DNA of 57,630 bases from an uncultured bacterium (GTDB lineage Bacteria; Bacillota; Clostridia; Oscillospirales; Acutalibacteraceae). The position numbers and the translations under genes were made by a program. Under the pieces are notes generated by a model. The model worked only from the letters and a program-made list of their open reading frames with translations, was not told the origin of the DNA and made no database searches. The stretch spans positions 1 through 57,630 of the forward strand of contig CAJMOH010000014.1 in NCBI GenBank assembly GCA_905215055.1, read 5' to 3'. Position 1 is the first letter of the stretch. The number at the start of each line of letters is the position of its first letter. This document shows positions 16,495 through 26,000 of this stretch, in pieces.

Positions 16495-16901
16495 CCGCCG
16501 TATTACGGGGGATCAACGATTATAAAACCCGTAAACTTGTGCAGGATCATTCTGATGAGCTTACCTCTTGCATTGTTTTGCTGATTATGGGAGTAGCCTT
16601 TATTCTTCAGGGAAGCAATGCATTGGGAGCAATTGGGACAACCTGGGCGATGATTGGAATCGGGAAAGCATCAAAATCTTTGAAGCAGGCAATATGTAGA
16701 TTGTATCAAAGGCAGCATTTCGCAATTCCGGCGATAGAATTTTTGCTGCGCATGACTTTGGCTTTGATTTTGCTGTTTCATCCGTTTGAGAAGTTTTCCA
16801 CACACATCATCATTTTAGGGTTGGAATTGATTGCAGTCAGCATTCGTTTGCCGCAGTCACTTCCATTTGGGAACAACTCAAAGGATAAAGAAACACAGTA
16901 A
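16485..16901 (+). CDS. Small membrane protein, unrecognised (DUF308-like spacing)
   Basis: 138 residues with four hydrophobic stretches (SCIVLLIMGVAFILQGSNA, LLRMTLALILLFHPFEKF, IIILGLELIAVSI). The ATG at 16485 lies inside the TVP38 gene, with GGAGG 7 bp upstream, so translation is coupled. A longer frame from 16425 has no ribosome binding site. The hydrophobic pattern recalls half of an HdeD/DUF308 protein, but I do not see a firm family signature. Confidence 0.6.
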   Translation: MALTAVLRGINDYKTRKLVQDHSDELTSCIVLLIMGVAFILQGSNALGAIGTTWAMIGIGKASKSLKQAICRLYQRQHFAIPAIEFLLRMTLALILLFHPFEKFSTHIIILGLELIAVSIRLPQSLPFGNNSKDKETQ

Positions 16902-17013
16902 TAATACTTTTACATAACGGATGGGCTACGCCCTGCAATGCCGTAACATTTTACAGTCAAGTGAGGGAGGCGAGTTGCCATTATGGTTGAAATAAGGGAG
17001 ATTCAAAAAAGCT

Positions 17014-17655
17014 ATGGGACAGGGAAAAATAGCCATATTGGTCAATGAAAAACTTGAATATCAGCAGAATAGCCCTTTTTACCGCTTCCTTCTTTACAGT
17101 GCAACGGCCTTCTGCGTGAAGCTGCTTCGCATCCATATACATACCGAGGGAATCGATAAGATTCCCAAAGACGGCCGTTTTCTATTTGTGAGCAACCATC
17201 GCTCAAATTTTGATCCGATTCTCACATGGTATGTGCTGAAGGATTATGACCTGGCATTCATTTTAAAGGCAGAAAATTTCAGAATACCTATTTTCGGCCG
17301 CATTATCCGCAAGTGCTGCTTTATGGCCATTGACCGGGAAAACCCCCGTAATGCGATCAAAACCATTGAAAAAGCGGCCGGGCTGATTGAAAAAGACGAG
17401 GTCTCGGTTGCGGTTTACCCAGAGGGTACCCGCAGTAAAGAATGTGTGCTTTTGTCTTTCCACAACGGTGTTTTCAAGATTGCGCAGAAAGCCAATGTTC
17501 CAATTGTAGTAGCAGCGATCCAGGGGACAGAGCAAATCCATAAGAACTATCTGCGGCGCCGCAGTGATATTCAGTTTGAGATTGTAGATATGATACCCAG
17601 CGACTATGTGAAAATGAATCGAACAACCGCGATCAGTGATCGTGTGCGGATCTGA
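17014..17655 (+). CDS. plsC: 1-acyl-sn-glycerol-3-phosphate acyltransferase
   Basis: 213 residues. It transfers an acyl chain to lysophosphatidate to give phosphatidate at the membrane. The catalytic H-x4-D is in SNHRSNFDPI, a membrane-facing basic region follows, and motif III is YPEGTRSKE. It is directly followed by a CDP-diglyceride synthetase-like sequence, so two consecutive steps of phospholipid synthesis were carried together. The C-terminus is short and the reading frame runs close to the next; about 20 residues may have been lost. Confidence 0.88.
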   Translation: MGQGKIAILVNEKLEYQQNSPFYRFLLYSATAFCVKLLRIHIHTEGIDKIPKDGRFLFVSNHRSNFDPILTWYVLKDYDLAFILKAENFRIPIFGRIIRKCCFMAIDRENPRNAIKTIEKAAGLIEKDEVSVAVYPEGTRSKECVLLSFHNGVFKIAQKANVPIVVAAIQGTEQIHKNYLRRRSDIQFEIVDMIPSDYVKMNRTTAISDRVRI

Positions 17656-17747
17656 GCAAACCGGGAACAGGTGACGTTGAAGATATCAGTGGGAAGCATT
17701 CTTCCGAACTATTTGTTAGAGTAAGGACGGGTGCTGTTCTTGCAGTA

Positions 17748-18326
17748 ATGGGATTTATTGTGCTTTGCCTTTCCCATATCCACTATGTTCTGAATACCGT
17801 AGCAGCATCTTTCAGTATTTTGGGGATTTATGAGCTTCTTCGTGCAGTCAGAGCAAATACCTTTGGAAGAATGCTCGTTCTTTACCTTCTGTCGATTATG
17901 ATCTGCTTTTTTGAGTTCCCTTACTATCCAGTGATGCTGTCGATTGTTTGGGGGATCGCTGTTATTGTATTTTTCATTTTAATGAAACGGATTGGAAGAT
18001 ACCACTTTGCGTCTTTTGCAAGCATCTTACCATGTACCATCATGCTCCCATTATTTTTCCGCAGCTTAGTTGAATTAAGGCTGGCAGAACATGGACTATA
18101 TTATCTCATACTTGTCATTCTGGGGTGCATTTTCAATGATGTGACAGCTTATTTTGTAGGCAAGGCATTCGGCAGGCAGAAATTGGCGCCGGCAATCAGT
18201 CCGGGGAAAACGGTTGAGGGCGGAATGGGGGGCCTGATCTTCTCAACATTGCTCCTGATGATTCTTTCTGCCGTTTTATCCCGCTGTACCGGGATGAAGA
18301 TAAAAGCCGGTGTGCCGGCTTTCTGA
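17748..18326 (+). pseudogene. cdsA: Phosphatidate cytidylyltransferase, C-terminally truncated
   Basis: CdsA makes CDP-diacylglycerol from CTP and phosphatidate in the membrane. This reading frame has many helices and the motif LGCIFNDVTAYFVGKAFGR, then ISPGKTVEGGMGGLI, a clear CdsA segment. The essential downstream signature (S-x-x-K-R-x4-K-D) is missing: homology stops near 18300 and the frame ends in KAGVPAF, read from a hairpin of another element. The 5' end is also unsure: the frame is open upstream of the ATG and no ribosome binding site precedes 17748. A junction of two elements cut it. Confidence 0.75.
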
Positions 18327-18485
18327 CATCTCCGTTTCCATCTTTCGGGCCAGTTCCATCCTCTGGTGTTTGGCCTGCGGGTCAACGGTCAGGGCGGTCA
18401 GCCATTTTAGCCGTGTCACCGTGTTGTGGTGATTGGGACAGGCAAAGGCATACATCACTTTCTTTTCCTTCATACTTAACTTCAT
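18276..18485 (-). CDS. Small conserved conjugative-element protein
   Basis: ORF with AGGAGG before the ATG at 18485. The product begins MKLSMKEKKVMYAFACPNHH and continues TVTRLKWLTALTVDPQAKH, a small protein seen in many Firmicutes integrative elements but of unknown function. The last dozen or so codons lie past the junction near 18300 (through the AAAGCCGG/CCGGCTTT hairpin), so the native C-terminus is probably lost. Confidence 0.5.
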   Translation of the reverse strand: MKLSMKEKKVMYAFACPNHHNTVTRLKWLTALTVDPQAKHQRMELARKMETEMSESRHTGFYLHPGTAG

Positions 18486-18814
18486 AAAATCAACCTCCTA
18501 AAAGTTTATTTTCATGTGTCAGTTGCCGGTTTGCCTACAATCGCTCCTGCCCGGATTTCCCCCGGCGTATTGTCCTCCTTGGTGCGCTCCTGTCATGGCG
18601 TCACTTCCCCAGAGGTCATACCCCTTGCAGCCGTTCATTCAATTTTCAAGTTTCTGTGTCTCCTGACAAGACTCATTTTACCGAAAAAACAGGCCCCTTC
18701 CCGTATGTCCAAAACGATGGAAAACGGCTCAAAATCAGCATATTTCCACGCTTATGGAATCATGGTATAATGGTTGAAAATGGCAGGATTTTCCTGACGG
18801 GAGGGGGATTGTAG
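18486..18814. other. Non-coding gap with promoter
   Basis: No gene is supported here. At its right end TTTCCA (18743-18748), 17 bp, TATAAT (18766-18771) forms a plausible promoter for the XRE regulator at 18815. The rest is the kind of intergenic sequence found beside conjugative-transposon regulators, without clear structure. Confidence 0.45.
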
Positions 18815-19654
18815 ATGCACACAAAGCTGTCTATCCCGGAACGATTAAAGGATTTGCGGGTGGCGGATAAGCACCTGACCCTGGAACAGCTGGCCGAGCA
18901 GACTGGGCTTTCCAAATCTGCCCTCAGCAAATATGAGAGCGACGACTATAAGGACATTAGTCCCTTTGCCATCGCTACGCTGGCGGAATTTTATGGAGTG
19001 TCCACCGATTACCTGATGGGGATATCGGAAAATAAAAATCACCCAAACGCAGAGCTTCAGGCCCTGCATTTGAGTGATGATATGGTTACATTATTGAGCA
19101 GCGGAAAAATCAACAACCGGCTGCTGTGTGAGATTGCCACACATGAGAACTTCCAGCGGCTGATGACGGATATTGAGATTTTCGTTGACCGGATCGCTGA
19201 TATGCGGATTGCCCAGATGAATCTGGTGCTGGAGGCCACTCGACAGGAAGTAATCCGCAGCCATGCGCCGGGAGAGAATGACCTTTATGTCCGTACCCTG
19301 GAGCTGGGACAGGTACAGGAAAGTGACTTTTTCAGCCACACGATCCATGATGATCTTGACAGTATCGTTCAGGATATTCGTCAGTCCCACATCACCGACC
19401 GCACTACCGCCGATCCGCAGCCGACTTTCACGGAGGTCAAGGAAAAGTTTGACCGTGCCATGCAGCTGGGCAGTAATGAGGAACGGGTAATCCACGAGTT
19501 CTGTGACCAGATGCAGATTCCCTTTGACAAGATTGCGTCCGAAGATTTCTCGGCGTTTATGCGAATACTGAGCCTGTCCAAACTGCTAAAAATCCGTAAC
19601 CGTCAAACCTCCGGGCGTATAAAAAAGGCCGCCACCTCAGCGGCCAGGCTTTGA
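18815..19654 (+). CDS. XRE family regulator of a conjugative element
   Basis: 279 residues. The N-terminal HTH_3 is clear (LTLEQLAEQTGLSKSALSKY, then ISPFAIATLAEFYGVSTDYL). The rest is a long helical domain with no recognisable enzyme, as in regulators that sit at the edge of Tn916/CTn-like elements. GGAGGGGG precedes the ATG. The C-terminus (RIKKAATSAARL) reads into a GC hairpin at the IS66 edge, so the last residues may not be native. The transfer genes it would control are absent, so this is an element remnant. Confidence 0.75.
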   Translation: MHTKLSIPERLKDLRVADKHLTLEQLAEQTGLSKSALSKYESDDYKDISPFAIATLAEFYGVSTDYLMGISENKNHPNAELQALHLSDDMVTLLSSGKINNRLLCEIATHENFQRLMTDIEIFVDRIADMRIAQMNLVLEATRQEVIRSHAPGENDLYVRTLELGQVQESDFFSHTIHDDLDSIVQDIRQSHITDRTTADPQPTFTEVKEKFDRAMQLGSNEERVIHEFCDQMQIPFDKIASEDFSAFMRILSLSKLLKIRNRQTSGRIKKAATSAARL

Positions 19655-19681
19655 GATGGCGGTCAGGGATTCCATTAGATT

Positions 19682-21270
19682 TTAGCTTCTGCATTCCTTC
19701 GGTGCATTCACAGGGAGGAAAAATTCCGGCCAATCCTCATCCTTTTGGCTCTGTTCAGGTGCATTGTGGAGAAGCCAAACCAGATAGCGGTAAGGATCCA
19801 GGTCGTTCTCCTTTGCGGTTTCAATCAAACTGTAAATCACAGCGCTGGACTGGGCCCCGGCCGGGGTATTGGAGAATAGCCAATTCTTCCTGCCCATCAC
19901 AAAGGGCTTTATGCTGCGCTCTGCGCGGTTGTTGGACAGCTCCAGCCTGCCGTCCTCCAGATAGCGCACCAGATAAGGGCACTGTTCCCGCAGATAGTGC
20001 AGCGCCTTGCCAAGGGCAGACTTGGGCGCCGTCTTGACACTGGCGTCCTCAGCCCACGCCAACAGAGCGTCCAGAACCGGTTTTTCCAGTTCCAGACGCT
20101 TGGTATAGCGTTCTTCTGCTGTCAACTCAGAAAGGGTCTCCTCTAGCTGGAACAGCTTGGTACAATAGCACTCGCCAACTGCCGCCAGAGAACCCTGCTG
20201 TTTTTCCTTGGGCAGTGTCTGCAGTGCCTCGTCAAATTTCCTTCGGACGTGAGCCCAGCAGCCCACCACCCGGATCTTCTCTGGCAACTTGTGGTAACCC
20301 TGGTAGCCGTCCGCGTGGAGCCATCCGGAGAAGTCCTTGAGAAAAGCTTGGGCATGCTCCGCCTTCCGGCTGGGCTGGTACTCATACAGCACAATGGGCT
20401 GTTTGGCACAGCCGCTGGTCCGGTAGAGCCACATGTAGGACTTGCTGGTGGAAGTCCTGCCCGGCTCCTTCAGCACCTGCAGTGTGGTTTCGTCCCCGTG
20501 CAGGACGCTTTCTTGGCACAGCTTCCGGTGCAGTGCGTCATACACAGGCCGCAGCCAAGTGTCCGAGGCCTGCAGGATCCAGTTGGCCATGGTCTGCCGG
20601 GACAGCTTCAGGCCCTGCCTCTGAAACTCCTGCTCCAGACGGTACAGCGGCGAGTACATGACAAATTTCTGGGTCATAATGTGGGCCACTGCCTCCGGAG
20701 AGGCAAAACTGCCAGGGCAGAATGTGGGCTTTTTGGGTGTTTTCCGCAGATTTCCTTCCCCTGTCTCCGACTCGCACTGCTTACAGGCGTAGGTGTAGTA
20801 CACATCTTCCTGAATCCAGAACCGGGCCGGTTCCATCTTCAGGCTTCGGCGGACTTCTTTCCCAATCTCCTCCATCACCGAGCCGCAGGTATCGCAGATG
20901 CGTTCCTCTTCGGAAAGCCGGTGCTCCACCACTTCCGTGGGGGTTCCTTCAGGCACGATGTCCAGCACGTTGCCGCTCTGCCGTTTGCGGGCGTGGGCTT
21001 TCCCTTCACCTGCTCCTCTGTGGCATTCTTGGTCCCATAGGCATAAGCTTCCGCCTCATTGGCCATGAGAGACAGCTGGTCCATGAGGCCCTCCTGGAGC
21101 CGCTCGGAAGACTTGCCAAACTGACGCTTCTTGGCAAGTCCAAGCTGCTCCAGAAGCCATTGGTTCTGGAGCTTTAACTCAGTCAATTGTGCCTGCTGAG
21201 ATTCATATTCCGCCCGTGAGAGGGTCACCATTTCCGGGTTGTTTGTGGCTGTATTCTTCTTGTTTTCCAT
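19682..21270 (-). pseudogene. tnpC: IS66 transposase TnpC, frameshifted
   Basis: The N-terminal part starts at the ATG at 21270 (MENKKNTATNN; LTELKLQNQWLLEQLGLAKK, then RQFGKSSERLQEG, the usual coiled-coil and Arg-rich start). Near 21000 the frame shifts by one base and the main DDE body continues from about 20968 to 19682: zinc finger ICDTCGSVMEEIG, LHGDETTLQVLKEPGRTSTS, GYQGYHKLPEKIRVVGCWAH, then SNNRAERSIKPFVMGRKNWL. All DDE regions are present, so one indel alone separates it from an intact gene. A sequencing error is possible. Confidence 0.88.
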
Positions 21271-21327
21271 GGGAAAATCATACCACAAAACCGCACAAAA
21301 ATCCAGTGTTTCCGCCACGTTTCGGCT

Positions 21328-21684
21328 TTAGAGAATGCTCAAACCAGACACCGCCTTGTTTGCCTTTGGCTGCTCGGTCTTCAGTCCTTCCATCAGCCAG
21401 CGGTATTGCTGCGCTGTCAGCTTCCGAACCTCTTCTCCGTTTCGCGGCCACTGGAACGCTCCGTTCTCCAGCCGTTTATACAGCAAGAGAAATCCGTCTC
21501 CTTCCCAGTACAATCCCTTGATGCGGTCTTGTCTTCTGCCGCAGAACAGGAACAACATTCTCTGAAAGGGGTCCAGCTGAAACTGAGACTGCACGATGCT
21601 GGCCAGTCCGTCAATTCCTCTCCGCAGATCCGTGTACCCGCATGCAATGTAAATTGGGCAGCTGCAGTTGAAATCGTTCAGCAT
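21328..21684 (-). CDS. tnpB: IS66 accessory protein TnpB
   Basis: 118 residues with the TnpB (IS66 Orf2) signature: CGYTDLRRGIDGLASIVQSQ, FLFCGRRQDRIKGLYWEGDG and LLYKRLENGAFQWP. Needed with TnpA and TnpC for IS66 transposition; exact role unknown. The ATG at 21684 overlaps the end of tnpA, showing coupled translation. A much longer upstream frame is only the shadow of tnpA. Confidence 0.93.
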   Translation of the reverse strand: MLNDFNCSCPIYIACGYTDLRRGIDGLASIVQSQFQLDPFQRMLFLFCGRRQDRIKGLYWEGDGFLLLYKRLENGAFQWPRNGEEVRKLTAQQYRWLMEGLKTEQPKANKAVSGLSIL

Positions 21685-22019
21685 GACTTCGCCGCCTGGA
21701 GCAGTGCTTGCAGCGTATTCGTATCCGCTCCCTCGTAGACCTGGATCTGCACACCGCTGATTTCCAGAGATGCTACCACGTGCCCGGGGAATGGAGAAGC
21801 CTCCATGACCGGCACTTCTGCGAAGGTTACCTCCTGGACTTCCTTCAAGGCCTGGAACACCTTCCTCTGCCAGGAGAAATAGGTGGATACTGCGATGCCA
21901 TTTTCCTGGCACCACTGCACTACTGTCAGCCCGCTGCTCCGGCAAGCCTCCACCCGCCGGCTCCATTCTGCCAGCCGCTGCTGCCGGTTGACTTTCTGTA
22001 AACTCTCCATTGGCTCCAT
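21678..22019 (-). CDS. tnpA: IS66 accessory protein TnpA
   Basis: 113 residues: SRRVEACRSSGLTVVQWCQE, NGIAVSTYFSWQRKVFQ, a helix-turn-helix of the IS66 Orf1 type. First gene of the insertion sequence; it ends inside the start of tnpB. Confidence 0.88.
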   Translation of the reverse strand: MEPMESLQKVNRQQRLAEWSRRVEACRSSGLTVVQWCQENGIAVSTYFSWQRKVFQALKEVQEVTFAEVPVMEASPFPGHVVASLEISGVQIQVYEGADTNTLQALLQAAKSC

Positions 22020-22265
22020 GCCGCTACCTCACTATTTTAGAGTCTTGAATACTATCCGATACTACTGTGTACTTCCTTAGACTCTTATAGTGTGGCAGAG
22101 TTTTTCTCTTCTGGCAAGGCGCCGGTTTATTTTACCCTTACAAAAATCCCAATAATATGAGGGGAAAGGCTCGTCCACAGGCGCACTGTGGGACGAAAAA
22201 AAGGGAAAAAAGATAACAGAAAGTCCATCCGTCGGGTGCAACGGATGGACTTTCTGCAAAATTAT

Positions 22266-23066
22266 TTACTCCCCGGTATCATCAGGAACACAACTTTTCA
22301 CAAAATCCTTTCCCAGTAGTGTTAATTGAATTCGATAAGAATGGATTTTTAGTGTAGAACCCTCTTCCAAAGTTTTTTCCATGGCACTATAGAACCAATG
22401 TTTTTTAAAGCTGTCGTAATCATAATTCAGCTGAATAATCCGGTCGTTTTTGATCAGTAGCCCGAATCTAATCAACATATCAACCGTTTTACTCAGTTCA
22501 AGATGTTCAGGATATGTAAAGTCATTTGGAACTGCCATAAAGTCAAACAACAAGTTGGGATATGGAGTTAGTTTTCCGTTTGTGTCTTTCTCAGTCAATT
22601 CAACAATCGGAAAAGTGGACTGTTTTTTAAACAGTAGTAAAAATCGGGCATCCAATGGAGACAATTGCTTAATAATCTCAGGGAAAGACGGATGAACTGC
22701 ACCTGAGACTGCGCTATTACAAGACGATGCAATCAATTGAGCAAACATTTCCCTACAAGTAGTTTCTTCAATAAAAAACTTACTATCTTCGATTGCAGGA
22801 CCAACAATGCGAACAGGCGGTTCAATAAGGTTTTCTTCCGGTATTTCTGCTATCTTTTTAGCAATTTGCTTCTTATATTCTTCCAAATACACCGCTCGTT
22901 TAATTTGTTGCTTTTGGCCCCAATAGCCTAACCACCCCATAACACCATCGACGAGCAGGCCCATATTTTCTCCAATGCTTTTTGATGTGGGACGAACTAA
23001 ATCTTCTGCAACATCTTTTGCTAGCGTTCCGGCAGCTTTTGCCAACTCTTTTTCCATTTCATCCAC
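22266..23066 (-). CDS. DUF4393/Abi-alpha family protein (putative abortive infection)
   Basis: 266 residues. The central block EEYKKQIAKKIAEIPEENLI, EPPVRIVGPAIEDSKFFIEE and HPSFPEIIKQLSPLDARFLL is the hallmark of the DUF4393 (Abi-alpha) family. Some members give phage-abortive infection; mechanism unknown. The N-terminus is amphipathic and Ala/Lys-rich, with a GLLVDGVMGWLGYWG segment that may insert in membranes. It lies 22 bp downstream of the restriction-methylation gene on the same strand, and both may form one defence operon. Confidence 0.82.
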   Translation of the reverse strand: MDEMEKELAKAAGTLAKDVAEDLVRPTSKSIGENMGLLVDGVMGWLGYWGQKQQIKRAVYLEEYKKQIAKKIAEIPEENLIEPPVRIVGPAIEDSKFFIEETTCREMFAQLIASSCNSAVSGAVHPSFPEIIKQLSPLDARFLLLFKKQSTFPIVELTEKDTNGKLTPYPNLLFDFMAVPNDFTYPEHLELSKTVDMLIRFGLLIKNDRIIQLNYDYDSFKKHWFYSAMEKTLEEGSTLKIHSYRIQLTLLGKDFVKSCVPDDTGE

Positions 23067-23088
23067 TTAGATTCATCTCCTTAAATTT

Positions 23089-26000
23089 TCACTCCATCGG
23101 CTTAATCATTGACTCAATAAAGGCGATTTCTTCATCTGTCAGGCCATATTTTTTATACAGTTCGGCGTCCGTCCAAGGCTTTGTAAAATCCTGCATGGGG
23201 ACAAAGCGGTATGTTTTGCTCATGGCATCTTGAGAAATTTTAACTGCCAGTACCAATGCTCTAAAAAACTTTGTTTTTAGATATGAAATAAAATTTTCGG
23301 CTTCGTTCTTTGAATCAAACGCAGCATATAAATATGATTGTGAACATACGGAATTACTTCCACCATATTCGGGAATCCCCAAAATTTGATGGGGGAATGC
23401 TTCACCGGCACCATAACCTTTAGGAATAAACACCTTTTCGGCATCAATTGCATCAGCATTCTTTTTTATAGCAATACGGCTTACATACTCCGTCTTGCGC
23501 TTTGTGTTTTCAATATGAAATAGTTTTGTGTTATGTTCATCTGACGAATTTGCATAAACAGCGATTGGATTTTTTTTGCTCTCTTTTGGATTGGTTGGGA
23601 TCCCAAACGGCGTATCTCCCGAAATGATCTCGCTAACAGTTCTGGGATTGTCCGCCATCACCTTTTTCACAATATTTGCAAGCAACGGCTCACGAATCAA
23701 AACATCAAAGTCATTTAGATTCCGCATGATCGTTGTGGGGGTTCCATTTTTAACAAGCGTATATTCACATTCTCCAGAATATCCGTCTTGAGACAAGTAG
23801 TAGCAAAGCCCGCCTTTGATTTCCACAGAGGGGAATATGTCATGAGAATCAGAAAAAACAAACATCTTTTTGATTCCACCATCGGCAAGCATATCGTGCC
23901 GAAATTCGGCCAAAAGGTTCTCTCGTCCGCCAGAAAACCATCTTGAAGGAATAATCAAAGAAGTATAGTCAGCTTGTAGCTTCTGTGCGGATGAAACAAA
24001 ATATTGATAAATGGGTGCGTCATTGGTACCGCCAGAACCACCGGAAAGCTGATACGGCGGATTGCCTACTACGGCATCAAATTTCATGGCTTTCACCCCT
24101 TCCTGTTTCCAATAGCTGGGCTTCAGTACCCGGTCAACAAATTGCCGGGGCTTATTCTTCATCATGTTGATCAGGTCGTCAAAATAATGGGCGTTCACCG
24201 GAACATCCCGGTATCCGGCAAGTGTGCGCTGGGTGATCTGCTTGGCCATCGGCGTTTTGCAAATCACAAACACATTCTCCCGCACGGCTGCATCCCAGAG
24301 CTGCTGCAATTTGGCATCATCCAGTTCTTCTTCGGGGCAAGCGGCGCACCGGCTGCGGAAAATGCTGTAGGTCACATACAAAGGATACAGACCGGTTTTG
24401 GAGTTGATCTCCAGCACGCGGGCACCGGCATTTGCAAAGGTGTCTGCGGTCACTTTGCCGTGGTCCACAAAACGGGGCTCCTCTGCCATCTGCTCATGAG
24501 TTTCCTCATAGAAGTTATAACCGCCCAGGCAATCGCTCATGTGCATATTCACAACCCGCCATGGGGTCAGAACGGTTTCCTTGTCCGGGTTTTTGAAGCA
24601 GGCAAACAACTGCGCGATTTTCTTGACCCGCTCCGTGGGGGAAAGCTCATCGGCGCTGAGAACCGTGGTGCGAATCCGGCGACCAGCAGCCACAAAGATT
24701 TCTGGGTCATAGTATTTGATGAAACTTTTGAACATCTCTTTGGTGACACCGGAAGGCATAAATTCCTCCCAGGAGGAATCGTCCACGATATCCACCAACT
24801 TTTCCATGGTGATATCCTCGTCAATGGGAATATCAGCGCCGTAAATCAGCAGCGGCATACGGATGGAAATGCCCCGCAGGATGGAAATCGCATTATTTTT
24901 GAGCTTCTGCTTTTCCTTCATCTCCTGCAAACGCTTTTCTTCATCCGGTGTGCGCTCCCGCTTGGGCTTTTTCTCGATCCGACCCAGTTCTTCGTATTCT
25001 TCGTCGGTAAAGCCCTGGGCGTTGATGTCGATCTCCTTGGCCTTGGGCGCCGCCTTGGATGTACCGACAATCTTCTTTAGGTTATTGAACTTCTCGATAT
25101 CAAGTTCTTCCAGACGCAGCAACTCATCGTTATATAGATTGATGTCATCAAAGCCGTTCTGTACAGCCCGTTCCGCATAGGCCCGCTTCAGCTGCTGGAG
25201 CAGGCGATTGGTGTCATAGGCTTTCATCACCGTGCCATCCACCGCAATCACCGGGCAATAGTTCAAAAATTCACCCATGATTCGGCGGTCGGATTCATTG
25301 GCCTTACCTGCTTTGGTGGACAGGGCCGCAGATTCCGCCACCATTTTCAAGGTACGGTCGGGGGCAAAGTCAAACACATAGCAGCAGCGTTTGATCTTAC
25401 CGTCCTTGTTGCAGGGCGACTGTACCCGGAAGATGGTTTGCAGATAGTTGGCGGCAGAAGTGGAGAACGATCCGGCCAGCATAAACACAGCCGTCCACTC
25501 CGGCACTGTGACGCCGGTGGTCAGCTTGCCGCAGGAAAGGGTGATGGTATAGCCGTCGTTCCCGGCGCTGTTGATAGCCTGCCGCACTTTCTGGAGCGCA
25601 TCTTCGGAGCGTTCCTCTTCATCGCCGTCACCGGCCACATTGACAATATCAAATACGCCGCAGCCAAAGACCGGGTGTTTCTTCATCAGCTTGCTCAGAG
25701 CCTTCGCTTCTTTGACGCCAGGAACCATCCAGAGGGCATGGCGGAACAGGTTGCGGTATTCCACGTTGGCATAAGGATAGTGGCTGTCCGGATCGTCTTT
25801 TGTAATCAGGTTCAAAAAGCTCCAAACATCGCTTTCGTGGACAAAATCGCCCACCTGTGCAGTAGTAGGCATGGCCTTATGGTCGTGCTTAATGTCCCCA
25901 GTCCAGACACGGAAAAACTCCCGGAAATTGAACGCCTTGTCCTCCAGTTCCACATAGCTTTTATCGGTGAGGATTTTACCCAGGTCGTAGGTATAGACCT

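Larger units (their letters stand above)
19660..22080 (-). mobile_element. IS66 family insertion sequence
   Basis: Three genes in canonical IS66 order on the minus strand: tnpA, tnpB (overlapping) and tnpC. I could not define terminal inverted repeats or target duplication by eye, so the ends are approximate. tnpC carries a frameshift, so this copy is probably not self-mobile. Confidence 0.85.

Noticed and set aside
22077..22259. Small minus-strand frame between IS66 and the Abi-alpha gene
   Set aside because: No ribosome binding site or family resemblance; likely IS66 end and spacer.
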